64,000 nt of DNA, from positions 62,001-126,000 of the forward strand of contig CAWAOX010000015.1 of NCBI GenBank assembly GCA_963783835.1, given 5' to 3'. Source of the stretch: CAIQPS01 sp963783835 (GTDB lineage: Bacteria; Actinomycetota; Thermoleophilia; RBG-16-64-13). A program made the position numbers and the translations under genes. Positions 29,192-37,847 of the stretch are shown piece after piece (the stretch's first letter is position 1; every line of letters begins with the position of its first letter). The notes beneath the pieces were generated by a model. That model saw only the letters and a list, made by a program, of their open reading frames with translations, was not told where the DNA came from and searched no databases.

Positions 29192-29533
29192 CTACCCGAT
29201 AGCCATGCTGCCGGTCTCGCCCGTGCGGATGCGCACGCACTCGTCGAGGTCCAGCACGAAGATCTTGCCGTCCCCGATGTTGCCCGTGCGGGCGCCCTTG
29301 ATGACCGCCTCGAGGGTCGCCGGCACGAACTCGTCATTCACGGCGATCTCGAGCTTGACTTTGCGCAGCAGTCCTCCCGGCTCCACGTGGCTCCTGTAGA
29401 TCTCGGCCACGCCCTTCTGCCGTCCGCGTCCCATGACGTCCGACACGGTCAGCAGGTTGATCTCGGCTTCGGTAAGGGCCTCGATCACTTCGTCGAGCCG
29501 GTCCGGTTGGATTATCGCGATGATGTACTTCAT
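29192..29533 (-). CDS. glnK: PII nitrogen regulatory protein, copy 1
   Basis: 113 aa, trimeric signal protein that binds ATP/ADP and 2-oxoglutarate and typically blocks AmtB. MKYIIAIIQPDRLDEV, the T-loop GRGRQKGVAEIYRSHVEPGG, and the C-terminal KIFVLDLDECVRIRTGE (the ATP-site signature) are clear. The T-loop has the normal length but Glu at position 51, so the usual Tyr-51 uridylylation/adenylylation cannot occur. It lies nine bases after amtB1. Confidence 0.95.
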   Translation of the reverse strand: MKYIIAIIQPDRLDEVIEALTEAEINLLTVSDVMGRGRQKGVAEIYRSHVEPGGLLRKVKLEIAVNDEFVPATLEAVIKGARTGNIGDGKIFVLDLDECVRIRTGETGSMAIG

Positions 29534-29542
29534 TTCTCCTCC

Positions 29543-31099
29543 TTAGAGGTGGGGCGACGCGGGGTAGGCCGGGACACCCATCTCGGGGATGTCGAGGCCG
29601 ATCATCTCTTCCTCGCGAGTGACGCGGATGCCCTGGACTCTCTTCTGCACTTTGAAGAAAGCGTACATGACTCCGAAGGACCATGCCACGACCACGACGG
29701 CGCCGATGGCCTGGGCGGCGAGCTGGCTCCATCCGCCTCCGTAGAACAGTCCTCGCACGGTGCCCGCCACTCCGTTGAATCCTTCCCCGTAGCTGCCGTC
29801 GGCGAACAGGCCCACGGCCAGGAGACCCCACAAGCCGTTGAGCCCGTGGACGGAGACCGCTCCCACCGGGTCGTCGACTTTGAGGTAGCGCTCGACGAAG
29901 ACAATACCGCCGACGACAAGGATACCGGCGATGATGCCGATGATGGCCGCTCCGATCGGGGTCACGAAGGCGCACGGCGCCGTGATCGCGACCAACCCGG
30001 CCAGCATGCCGTTGGCCGTCATGGACGGGTCGGGCTTACCCCACACCTTCCAGACGAGGAACATGGCCGCCAGGCAGCCGGTCGCCGAAGCGAGGAACGT
30101 GTTGACGATCACTATCGGGAAACGAAGGTCGGTGGCCGCCAGGGTCGACGCCCCGTTGAAGCCGATCCAGCCGAACACCAGGACGATGCACCCCAGGATG
30201 GCCAGGGGGATGTTGTGCCCGAAGATCGCGCGGGCCTTGCCGTCCTTGCCGAACTTACCGATCCGCGGCCCCAGGACTATCGCGCCGGCGAGAGCGGCAA
30301 AACCTCCAACAGCGTGCACCACGCTCGAGCCGGCGAAGTCGACCGTGCCGTGTCCGAGCCCCAGGTTTCGGCCGAGCGCCGAGAGCCAGCCGCCTCCCCA
30401 CACCCAGTTCCCATAGATGGGGTAGAGGATCGCGGCAATGAACACCCCGTAGACGACGAACGCGGAGAACTTCCACCGTTCGGCCATGGCCCCCGTCGGG
30501 ATCGTGGCAGTGGTGTCCATAAAGACGAGTTGGAAGAAGAACATGGCGATGATCGCGACGTCATAGCTCTGGCCGGCCAAGAAGAACCCTTGGTGGCCGA
30601 TGAGGCTCCAGCCCGCGGCCACCGAACTCGTCCCGGTCAAGGACTGAGTGGCGCCAAGAGTGGCGAAGGTGCCGGCGCCTCCATACTGGAACGCGAAGCC
30701 CACCGCCCAGTATGCGATACAACCGACAGCGAAGATGACGAAGTTGGTCATTATCACGTGCACGGCGTTCTTGGAGCGGGAGAAGCCGGTCTCGACCATG
30801 GCAAAGCCGGCCTGCATGAAGAACACCAGGGCGCCGCCGAAGATCAAGAAGAACAAGTTGAGTGAGATCTTCACGTGCCCGAGTTCGGCGGCGACCTCGT
30901 CTGCCGTCGGACTGCCGACGGTCTCCGCGGCCACGTCGTCGATGGTGCCGGTCGAGGCTCCGGTCGGGTCGTTGGCCAACGCCAATCCGGTGATGAGGAC
31001 CAGGAGCAACCCGGTAAGGGCGGCAACCATCAGGACCCTCTTAGCCAGCGGCGACCAGGCCCAGGGGACGGGCTTCCACATGGGGGCGGACTTCCACAT
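29543..31099 (-). CDS. amtB: Ammonium transporter AmtB, copy 1
   Basis: 518 aa. There is an N-terminal hydrophobic segment (signal-like, WSPLAKRVLMVAALTGLLLV) and an about 40-residue periplasmic stretch, then 11 helices. FAGSSVVHAVGG and VHGLNGLWG hold the twin pore histidines; FMQAGFAMVETG and GDTT-like FMDTTATIPTGAMAERWKFSAF are family motifs. ATG 31099 is preceded by AAAGGAGA; the GTG at 31114 is inside the leader. The early repeated MWKSAPMWK is unusual. It forms an operon with glnK1. Confidence 0.93.
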   Translation of the reverse strand: MWKSAPMWKPVPWAWSPLAKRVLMVAALTGLLLVLITGLALANDPTGASTGTIDDVAAETVGSPTADEVAAELGHVKISLNLFFLIFGGALVFFMQAGFAMVETGFSRSKNAVHVIMTNFVIFAVGCIAYWAVGFAFQYGGAGTFATLGATQSLTGTSSVAAGWSLIGHQGFFLAGQSYDVAIIAMFFFQLVFMDTTATIPTGAMAERWKFSAFVVYGVFIAAILYPIYGNWVWGGGWLSALGRNLGLGHGTVDFAGSSVVHAVGGFAALAGAIVLGPRIGKFGKDGKARAIFGHNIPLAILGCIVLVFGWIGFNGASTLAATDLRFPIVIVNTFLASATGCLAAMFLVWKVWGKPDPSMTANGMLAGLVAITAPCAFVTPIGAAIIGIIAGILVVGGIVFVERYLKVDDPVGAVSVHGLNGLWGLLAVGLFADGSYGEGFNGVAGTVRGLFYGGGWSQLAAQAIGAVVVVAWSFGVMYAFFKVQKRVQGIRVTREEEMIGLDIPEMGVPAYPASPHL

Positions 31100-31321
31100 G
31101 GGTTCTCCTTTCACGAGTGGCTACGTTGCCCGTGATGGTACCGGGGGTATCTGCGCCCCAGCATCCGCCGCTTGGCGAGAATGTGCGGCCGGGAAGTTAT
31201 ACAAAAGGCGTAGCGTCAGAATGGACTGTCGCCAAAACTCCCATCATCTAGTGGATTTGTTCAATTCACAGGCCCGCCGCCTTGTACCAATGTCCAATAC
31301 GGTGATATCGTTACTTCCGTC
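31100..31321. promoter_or_regulatory. Divergent control region between amtB1 and the PucR-type regulator
   Basis: 222 bases between divergent genes. It contains TATACAAAAG from 31198 and TTGTACCAATGTCCAA from 31283, which resemble the GTACAA/TTGTAC elements found before amtB2. Read on the - strand, CTTTTGTATAACTTCCCGGC resembles TCTTGTACTTCCGGC upstream of amtB2. Shared binding of a nitrogen or PucR regulator is plausible. No exact promoter boxes are called. Confidence 0.45.
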
Positions 31322-32974
31322 ATGCCTGTCACCGTCGGCCAAATACTCCAGCTGCCCATCCTCAAGGATGCCCGGCTTCTCGCCGGCGAGGAGGGGCTCG
31401 ACCGCAGGGTGTCTTCGGTGACCGTCGGGGAGGTCCCCGATATCGCCGACTGGCTCTCCGGGGGAGAGTTGGTCCTCTCGACCATGTTCGCGGTGAAGGG
31501 GGATCTCGACCGGCAGCGGGATTTTTGCCGCCGGGTGATGATGGCCGGCGCCGCGGCCCTTTTTGTAAAGACCACGCGCTTCGTGGAGAACGTGCCCGCA
31601 GACATCATCGAGCTTGCCGCCAAACGCAAGTTCCCGATCGTCGAGGTGCCTCAGGGTCTTCGCTGGACCAGGCTCATGCAGGACGCCACCGAGGTCATCA
31701 TCAACCGGCAGGCTTCTCAGCTCGAGCAATCGCAGGCCATCCACCGCAGCCTTCTCGGGGTGGTCATCCGCGGTGGGGGCTGGCAGGAGCTGGTCGAGGA
31801 GGCCTCGCGGTTGCTGGAGAGGCCGGTCTTCGTCGTCGACGTCTCCCTGGAGTTGCTCGCCGCTTCGCCCGGGCTGCCTCTCCCGGCGCCGGCGCTGGTG
31901 GAGCGCCTTCAACGGCCCGAGATACGGTCGCTGTTCGCATCCCTCGGCATGGGCGAGAAGCTGTTCAGGCTGGACGAGGAGGGGCTGCCCCCGATGTTCG
32001 CGCTTCCCATCGTGGCCAGCCACAAGCGCCTCGGCTATCTCTGCGCGGTCACCGATGCCGCCGAGCCTTCGGCCATGGAGATGCTGGTGCTGGAGCACTC
32101 GGCCACGATCGCGGCTCTCGAGATGGCTCAGGACCGGGTGCGGTTCGAGACCGAGGTGCGGCTCAAGGGTGACTTCGTGGACGACGTCATCACCGGGGGA
32201 GAGCGGGCGGGCGACTCGCTTCTGCGGCGAGGGGCTTTCCTGGGGTGCGATCTGAGCCAGGGGTCTGCCGTCCTGCTCCTCGGTGTGGACGAGTTCGAAG
32301 GGACGGTGGCGCGCAAGAACCTCGGGCAGGAAGAGCTCGAGGCGGCGATCGAACGCTTCTTCACTCAGGTCTCTCGCTACGTCTCGGCCAAGGAGCCATC
32401 CTCCCTCGCGAGCCTCAAATCGGGCCAGATCGTGATCTTCGTCTGTGGCAAGAGTGCCCGCGATCCGGACGCCCTCAGGCGGCTGGCGCTGGTGGCACAG
32501 GAGCTGGGCCGTTCGGCCGGTGAGCTCAGTATCACGGCGGGTATCAGCGGTTTCGTGACCGATCCCGCGCAGATGGACCGCGGTTATCAGGAAGCCCTCG
32601 TGGCTCTCAAGGTGGGCCGCAAGCTGCACGGGCCGGCCGCGCTGCTCCACTTCCACGACGTGGGTACCTACCGGCTGCTCCTCGACATCTGGGAGAGAGA
32701 TCCCGAGCAGATCCGTTCCCTCTACGACGAGACCATTGGGCCCGTGGACCAGTACGACCAGGCCAACGGTAGCCAGTTGGTCCAGACGCTCGCCGTCTTC
32801 TTCAAGCACGACGAGAGCCTGACCAAGACCGCCGCCGAACTGTACGCCCACCGGCACACCATCCGTTACCGGCTGGAGAAGATCGGTGACATCAGCGGGT
32901 TGAGTGTCTTCGAGACCGAGCATAAGGAGCGCCTCGGTTTGGGCCTCAAGGCCCGGAGCCTGCTCACCGCCTGA
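31322..32974 (+). CDS. PucR-family transcriptional regulator
   Basis: 550 aa. Residues 1-125 are a PucR N-terminal domain (VGQILQLPILKDARLLAGEEGLDR in part, VSSVTVGEVPDIADWL, GGELVLST), the middle is a GAF/CdaR GGDEF-like region, and the C-terminus is the PucR HTH (AVFFKHDESLTKTAAELYAHRHTIRYRLEKI, cited by its key part HRHTIRYRL). Such regulators often control purine or nitrogen-source catabolism in actinobacteria. It is divergent from amtB1 and upstream of amtB2, so it probably controls ammonium uptake. The start at ATG 31322 has only a weak ribosome site. Confidence 0.88.
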   Translation: MPVTVGQILQLPILKDARLLAGEEGLDRRVSSVTVGEVPDIADWLSGGELVLSTMFAVKGDLDRQRDFCRRVMMAGAAALFVKTTRFVENVPADIIELAAKRKFPIVEVPQGLRWTRLMQDATEVIINRQASQLEQSQAIHRSLLGVVIRGGGWQELVEEASRLLERPVFVVDVSLELLAASPGLPLPAPALVERLQRPEIRSLFASLGMGEKLFRLDEEGLPPMFALPIVASHKRLGYLCAVTDAAEPSAMEMLVLEHSATIAALEMAQDRVRFETEVRLKGDFVDDVITGGERAGDSLLRRGAFLGCDLSQGSAVLLLGVDEFEGTVARKNLGQEELEAAIERFFTQVSRYVSAKEPSSLASLKSGQIVIFVCGKSARDPDALRRLALVAQELGRSAGELSITAGISGFVTDPAQMDRGYQEALVALKVGRKLHGPAALLHFHDVGTYRLLLDIWERDPEQIRSLYDETIGPVDQYDQANGSQLVQTLAVFFKHDESLTKTAAELYAHRHTIRYRLEKIGDISGLSVFETEHKERLGLGLKARSLLTA

Positions 32975-33040
32975 TAGGCCCTGGTCCCGTTGCTCGGGCC
33001 CGTTCTCGCGCCGGCCCGGCCCGCCCTCGTCGCCCCTTTA

Positions 33041-33076
33041 GTCCAAATGTACAAAAGAACGCCTGCAGTCTTGTAC
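33041..33076. promoter_or_regulatory. GTACAA...TTGTAC inverted repeat upstream of amtB2
   Basis: GTCCAAATGTACAA (33041-33054) is followed by TTGTAC (33071-33076); GTACAA and TTGTAC form an inverted pair 16 bases apart. The same GTCCAAnnGTACAA string recurs at 34806-34819. It is a candidate operator for the neighbouring PucR-type regulator. Confidence 0.5.
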
Positions 33077-33144
33077 TTCCGGCGGTAAACCAGAGCCCGC
33101 GCCTACGCTTAAATTCCTTTCGAACTCAAGCGAAGGGAGTGGAC

Positions 33145-34380
33145 GTGGCGAGCATTGATACAGGTGATACCGCATGGATGCTCATCAGCACGGCCTTGGT
33201 GCTGTTGATGACGCCCGGACTGGCCTTCTTCTACGGCGGGCTGGTGCGCCGCAAGAACGTGCTCTCCATCATGATGCAGTGCTTCATACTGATCGGGGTC
33301 ATCAGCATCCAGTGGGTGCTGTTCGGCTACAGCCTGGCTTTCGGGCCCAGTCAGAGCGGGTTTATTGGTGGGCTCAGCTACCTGGGACTCAGCGGGGTGG
33401 GCGTCGAGCCCAACGCCGACTACGCGGCGACGATACCCCACGTGTTGTTCATGCTCTTCCAGATGATGTTCGCCGTCATCACTCCCGCCCTTATCATCGG
33501 AGCGTTCGCGGAGCGCATGAAATTCAGTGCGTTCCTCATCTTCTCGCTGTTGTGGGCGACCATCGTCTACGATCCCATGGCGCACTGGGTATGGGGAGTA
33601 GGCGGCTGGCTGCGGGAATTGGGCGCCCTCGACTTCGCCGGCGGGACCGTGGTGCACATCAACGCAGGTGCCGCGGCACTCGCCACCGCGCTGGTCATCG
33701 GCAAGCGCAAGGGCTATCCGGACACCTCTCCTCCCCATAACCTGCCGTTCGCGATCCTCGGCGCGGCGCTGCTCTGGTTCGGTTGGTTCGGTTTCAACGC
33801 GGGGAGCGCGTTGAGTGCGGGTGGTCTCGCGGCTTCGGCCTTCGCCTCTACGCATATGGCCGCCGCCGCGGCGGCTGTGGCCTGGGCGGCGCTCGACTGG
33901 ATCAGGACCCGGCGGCCGACCGCTCTGGGCATCATCTCCGGCGCGGTGGCGGGCCTGGTGGCCGTCACTCCCGCGTCGGGCTACGTCACTCCGCTCGCGG
34001 CCATCGCGATCGGCCTTCTGGCCGGCCTTGCCTGCTATGGCGCCGTGATGTTCATGAAAGGCAAGCTCGGCTACGACGACTCGCTCGATGCCTTCGGCGT
34101 GCACGGCATAGGAGGAATGCTCGGCGCTCTCTGCACGGGGCTCTGGGCCACCGTCGTGATCAACCCGGCCGGCGCCGACGGCCTGTTCTACGGCGGTTCA
34201 GAGCTGCTGCTCTACCAGTTCATCGCAGTCGTCGCATCGTTCGCCTACTCCTTCGTCGTGTCCTTCGGCCTGCTGAAGTTGGTAGACAAGTTCATCGGCC
34301 TGCGGGTGAGTGCGGACAACGAGAACATCGGTCTGGACCTCACGCAGCACAGTGAATCCGCCTACACCGTGGTCGGCTAG
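33145..34380 (+). CDS. amtB: Ammonium transporter AmtB, copy 2
   Basis: 411 aa with 11 helices and no long N-terminal extension, unlike copy 1. TPGLAFFYGGLVRRKNVLS, AERMKFSAFLIFS, LDFAGGTVVHINAG (first pore His) and FGVHGIGGMLG (second pore His) are intact. GTG 33145 is chosen because GAAGGGAG at 33132-33139 is correctly spaced for it; the GTG at 33139 overlaps the ribosome site. Twenty bases separate it from glnK2. Confidence 0.93.
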   Translation: MASIDTGDTAWMLISTALVLLMTPGLAFFYGGLVRRKNVLSIMMQCFILIGVISIQWVLFGYSLAFGPSQSGFIGGLSYLGLSGVGVEPNADYAATIPHVLFMLFQMMFAVITPALIIGAFAERMKFSAFLIFSLLWATIVYDPMAHWVWGVGGWLRELGALDFAGGTVVHINAGAAALATALVIGKRKGYPDTSPPHNLPFAILGAALLWFGWFGFNAGSALSAGGLAASAFASTHMAAAAAAVAWAALDWIRTRRPTALGIISGAVAGLVAVTPASGYVTPLAAIAIGLLAGLACYGAVMFMKGKLGYDDSLDAFGVHGIGGMLGALCTGLWATVVINPAGADGLFYGGSELLLYQFIAVVASFAYSFVVSFGLLKLVDKFIGLRVSADNENIGLDLTQHSESAYTVVG

Positions 34381-34400
34381 CGCCGGAAAGGGGCTCTGAG

Positions 34401-34742
34401 ATGAAGTACATCATCGCCATCATCCAACCCGACCGCCTCGACGAAGTCATCGCGGCGCTCGAAGAAGAGGAGATCATTCTCCTGACGGTATCCGAGGTGA
34501 TGGGCCGCGGCCGGCAGAAAGGCGTGGCCGAGGTCTACCGGAGCCACGTGGAGCGGGGCGGCCTGCTGCACAAGCTCAAGATCGAGTTGGCGGTGAGCAA
34601 CAACAACGTCTGGCAGGCGGTGGACGCCATCACCCGGGGCGCCCGGACCGGGAACATCGGGGACGGCAAGATCTTCGTACTCGATCTGGAGGAATGCCTG
34701 CGCATCCGCACGGGGGAGACGGGGGTGTCGGCACTGGCCTGA
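34401..34742 (+). CDS. glnK: PII nitrogen regulatory protein, copy 2
   Basis: 113 aa and closely similar to copy 1 (MKYIIAIIQPDRLDEVIAAL; KIFVLDLEECLRIRTGETG). The T-loop reads GRGRQKGVAEVYRSHVERGG, again with Glu at position 51 and Arg instead of Pro at 52. The core differs in the segment VSNNNVWQAVDAIT. It pairs with amtB2 as copy 1 does with amtB1, so each transporter probably has its own gate-keeper. Confidence 0.95.
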   Translation: MKYIIAIIQPDRLDEVIAALEEEEIILLTVSEVMGRGRQKGVAEVYRSHVERGGLLHKLKIELAVSNNNVWQAVDAITRGARTGNIGDGKIFVLDLEECLRIRTGETGVSALA

Positions 34743-34805
34743 CCGGCCGACGCCGGCCTACGGCGAGAATCGAGCCCGCTAGCGTCTCTCGCTCTACTCG
34801 CGTAC

Positions 34806-34819
34806 GTCCAAGAGTACAA
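34806..34819. promoter_or_regulatory. GTCCAAGAGTACAA motif upstream of the hdr/met locus
   Basis: This string matches 33041-33054 at 12 of 14 positions, including both conserved hexamers. It lies about 115 bases before the short ORF that opens the mvhD-metV cluster. No second inverted half was found here. Confidence 0.4.
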
Positions 34820-34933
34820 GTTGAAGGCCCCATAGCCTGGCCATTTGGCTAAACTCCCCGAGGGCTGCCCCTGCTACTCTGATTCGTCCTAGTAGCACGC
34901 GCGTATGCGGTCGGCGGAGTTAAGGAGCGGCTC

Positions 34934-34963
34934 ATGGAAGACCCACAAGGGCATCGTCTCTGA
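34934..34963 (+). CDS. Possible 9-codon leader peptide coupled to mvhD1
   Basis: ATG 34934 is preceded by TAAGGAG with good spacing and encodes MEDPQGHRL, ending in a TGA whose last base is the A of the mvhD1 ATG (TGATG). mvhD1 has no ribosome site of its own, so reinitiation through this mini-ORF is plausible. Alternatively, a lost base has separated the true N-terminus from mvhD1. Confidence 0.4.
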   Translation: MEDPQGHRL

Positions 34964-35553
34964 TGGTCGCTCCCTCTGTGCTCTGCGAATTCGGGCCGGC
35001 GGTCGCGGCCCCGTACGTCACCGTCTTCATGTGCGCGAATTGCGCGCGCGGGAGCAAGACTTCGGAGTACGCCAACCGGTCCCGGCCGAGCATCCCCGGT
35101 TTCGACTGGCCTTTCCCGGTACAGGAAGTGCTGGTGCCTTGCACAGGGCGGCTTCAGCCCGAGCACGTCCTCAAGGCCTTCGAGTCCGGCGCCCGCCTGG
35201 TCTGCGCCGTCGCATGCCGGGAGGACAACTGCCACTACATCGAGGGGAGCAAGCGCTGCGCCCGCCGTGTGGAGTACGTGCGGGGCATCCTCGACGAAGT
35301 GGGGCTGGGAGCCGAGCGCTTGATGCTCTTCGATCTGCCTGGGACGGCGGCCGAAGACATGGCGCTCAGCGCGGGAAGGCCGCTCCCCGCCTTCTCAGCC
35401 GACGCTGCCCGGGAGGAAGTGGCCGCCATCCGCCAAGCCGTGTTGCTGGCCCTGGAGAGTCTCACCCCCACCCCGCTCGACAGCGACGCGACCGAAGCAG
35501 CCGAAGACCCCTACCAACAAGTGGATACGAGCTATGAAGACAACGAAGACTAG
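34963..35553 (+). CDS. mvhD: MvhD-type hydrogenase/heterodisulfide reductase Fe-S delta subunit, copy 1
   Basis: 196 aa [2Fe-2S] electron-transfer protein that normally links a donor to HdrA. YVTVFMCANCARG, VPCTGRLQPEHVLKAFESGA and ACREDNCHYIEGSKR carry the characteristic cysteines. The C-terminal about 45 residues are acidic and longer than in copy 2. It overlaps metF by 20 bases. First gene of the locus that ends with a second mvhD and metV. Confidence 0.82.
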   Translation: MVAPSVLCEFGPAVAAPYVTVFMCANCARGSKTSEYANRSRPSIPGFDWPFPVQEVLVPCTGRLQPEHVLKAFESGARLVCAVACREDNCHYIEGSKRCARRVEYVRGILDEVGLGAERLMLFDLPGTAAEDMALSAGRPLPAFSADAAREEVAAIRQAVLLALESLTPTPLDSDATEAAEDPYQQVDTSYEDNED

Positions 35554-36397
35554 TCTCTCCCAGGCACTCGCCTCCGGGCGGCCGGTCCTCACGGCCGAGT
35601 GCGCCCCTCCTCACAGCGGCGATCCGGAGGCGGTCAAGAGGCTCGCGGCCATCCTGTCGCCGGCGCTTGACGCCGTGGTCGTGGCGGACAATCCCGACGA
35701 GATCCACGGCTCGTCCCTGGCGTGCGCGGCTCTCCTGGCTCGCGAAGGCCGGGAAACGGTCCTGTCCATGGTGACCAGGGATCGCAACCGTATCGCCCTC
35801 GAGAGCGACGCGTTGGGTGCTTCCGCACTCGGCATCGGCGCGATCCTCTGCCTGAGCGGCAACCATCAGTCTCTGGGCGCGTGCCCCGAAGCGGCCTGCG
35901 CGAACGATATCGATTCCGTCCAGCTCGAACAACTCGTCAAGGGTCTGGGTCTGGCGGACGTCGCGATCGGAGCGGTGGCCCATCCTCACCAGCAGCCTGT
36001 CGAGCTCAATCTGCTCCGCCTCAAGAAGAAGATCTCGGCCGGGGCCGACTTCCTGCTCACGCAGCCGGTGTTCGATCTCGCAGCCTTCATCCGGTGGATG
36101 GACGCGGTCCGGGCAGCCGGGCTCGACCAGCGCGTGGCGATAATCGCGAGCGTGATGCCTCTGACAAGCGTCGAGGAAGCCGAGTCACTGAGGCAGCGGA
36201 AGACGTATGGACCCCTGGACGACACGGTGATGGCCCGACTGTCCGGGGCTTCGGACCCCGCCAAAGAGGGACTGGCTATGGCTGCCGGCATCGCTGCCCA
36301 GCTCAAGACGGTCCCGGGTGTGCGTGGCATCCACATCCTCTGCGGCGGATACGAAGAGCTCGCCGGCCGGGTGATCGAAGCGGCCGGACTGGCGTAG
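35534..36397 (+). CDS. metF: Methylenetetrahydrofolate reductase, MetF-type
   Basis: 287 aa FAD-binding TIM barrel reducing 5,10-methylene-THF to 5-methyl-THF. LTAECAPPHSGD provides the N-terminal acidic motif, GIGAILCLSGNHQ the family GD/SGN loop, and AGADFLLTQPVFD is the strong MetF signature. As in acetogens it is a short form lacking the eukaryotic regulatory domain; metV, its usual partner, is at the other end of the locus. In this context the donor is probably the Hdr/Mvh module or ferredoxin rather than NADPH alone. Confidence 0.85.
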   Translation: MKTTKTSLSQALASGRPVLTAECAPPHSGDPEAVKRLAAILSPALDAVVVADNPDEIHGSSLACAALLAREGRETVLSMVTRDRNRIALESDALGASALGIGAILCLSGNHQSLGACPEAACANDIDSVQLEQLVKGLGLADVAIGAVAHPHQQPVELNLLRLKKKISAGADFLLTQPVFDLAAFIRWMDAVRAAGLDQRVAIIASVMPLTSVEEAESLRQRKTYGPLDDTVMARLSGASDPAKEGLAMAAGIAAQLKTVPGVRGIHILCGGYEELAGRVIEAAGLA

Positions 36398-36410
36398 GGA
36401 CGAGACAGGT

Positions 36411-37847
36411 ATGCCGGACCGCTACCACGTTCACGTCGTCCCCACCCTTCCGCGGTTCCACCGAATGGGTAAATTCGGTAACGTCGACTGGCGCGAGGAC
36501 TGTTCGCGCTGCAGCAATTGCGTAAAGCCGCGCTGCCTTTACAACGTGTACCGAAACGAGGGGGCCTACAACCGGGATCCAGACGCGCTGGTCGTCACGC
36601 TTGACGAATGTAAGGCCTGCCTCTCATGCGTCCAGGGTTGCACCAAGGGCCTGCTGAGCGTGTCGGTCAACCCGGGGTTCCTCGACATGGGCGACGAGTA
36701 CTGGAAGCCCGAGATCCTGCTCACCACCTGGAACCAGGCCGACACCGGCAAGGTGCCGGTATCGGGGGCCGGCTATCGCGGCCGGTTCTACGGCTCCGGC
36801 TTCGATTCCATCTGGACCGACATGTCGGAGATCGTTCGCCCCACCCGGGACGGGATCCACGGGCGCGAGTACATCTCCACCTCCGTGGATATCGGTTCAA
36901 AGCCTATGCGGCTGCGGTTCACGCCTGACGGCAGTCTGCTCACCGCTCCCTCGTCTCTTCTCGAGATCCAGTTCCCGGCTATCCTCGACGTGCCGGGCTG
37001 GCCGGTAGAGTGCCAGCATCTGGCCGCGGCCCGGGCGGATGCCGCGATGAAGCTCGACACCGTCGCCGTGATCCCGGCCGAAGAGGCTTCTGATCTGGCG
37101 GCGGAACGACTCCCGTTCATTGCGCCGCTGTTCGACGAGTCCGCCGGAGACGCGGACGTCGATAGAGCGCGCGGGGTTCTGGCCGCGGCCCGTATGGCTC
37201 AAATAGCGGATGGGCCCGGAGCCATCGGGCTGGCTGAAAAGATGCGTGGCGAGTACCCGGATGTTGTCACCTGCGTGCGCATGACGCTGACGCCCGGAGC
37301 CGGCGACCGGATCGCCGAACTGGGGCAGGCGGGCGTCAAGGTCTTCCAGCTTTGCGCCGACCGGCACGGGCGCGAGCGCCTCGACGACGGACGGCCGGGC
37401 CGCCATATCAAAGACGCCCTGCGCGACGTTCATGGCCGGTTGGTGGAGCGGGGCATGCGGGACGAGGTGACGTTGATCGTCTCCGGCGGTATCGCGCTGG
37501 CCGAGCACATGGCCAAGGCCATCATCTGCGGAGCCGACCTGGTGGCCGTTGATACGCCGCTTCTGGTGGCTCTCGGCTGCCGTGTGTGCCGCGATACGAG
37601 CCGGTGTTGCTCGCCGAACGCCTGCCCGTGCGACATCGCCTCGGTCGAGCCCGCGTACGCGGCCCAGCGGATGGTGAATCTCATGGGCGCCTGGCACAGC
37701 CAGCTGCTCGAGGTGCTGGGGGCGATGGGCATCCGCGAAGCGCGGCGCCTGCGCGGCGAAGTCGGCCGCGCCATCTTCATGGAAGACATGGAAAAAGAGG
37801 CATTCGGCGATCTGGCCCGCGTGTCTGAGGCGCAGGTGCGGTCGTGA
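36411..37847 (+). CDS. Ferredoxin-glutamate synthase-like protein, diverged paralogue
   Basis: 478 aa. Residues 28-80 have two cysteine groups (CSRCSNCVKPRC; CKACLSCVQGC). The rest follows the layout of the glutamate synthase FMN domain seen in the next gene: a barrel end VTLIVSGGIALAEHMAKAIICGAD (cited by its key part SGGIALAEHMAKAI), VALGCRVCRD and a C-terminal YAAQRMVNLMGAW. It lacks the GEGG and AQGAKPGxGG loops that bind substrate and FMN, and its cluster motif is altered (CRVCRDTSRCCSPNACPCDIA). It is probably a non-catalytic structural or electron-transfer partner of the next protein. It overlaps that gene by four bases (GTGA). Confidence 0.7.
   Translation: MPDRYHVHVVPTLPRFHRMGKFGNVDWREDCSRCSNCVKPRCLYNVYRNEGAYNRDPDALVVTLDECKACLSCVQGCTKGLLSVSVNPGFLDMGDEYWKPEILLTTWNQADTGKVPVSGAGYRGRFYGSGFDSIWTDMSEIVRPTRDGIHGREYISTSVDIGSKPMRLRFTPDGSLLTAPSSLLEIQFPAILDVPGWPVECQHLAAARADAAMKLDTVAVIPAEEASDLAAERLPFIAPLFDESAGDADVDRARGVLAAARMAQIADGPGAIGLAEKMRGEYPDVVTCVRMTLTPGAGDRIAELGQAGVKVFQLCADRHGRERLDDGRPGRHIKDALRDVHGRLVERGMRDEVTLIVSGGIALAEHMAKAIICGADLVAVDTPLLVALGCRVCRDTSRCCSPNACPCDIASVEPAYAAQRMVNLMGAWHSQLLEVLGAMGIREARRLRGEVGRAIFMEDMEKEAFGDLARVSEAQVRS

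Noticed and set aside
26309..30865. A 1,518-codon open frame on the + strand opposite the activase, glnK1 and amtB1
   Set aside because: It runs antisense across several well-identified genes, has low-complexity His/Asp/Arg-rich composition and no domains; it is a GC-driven shadow.
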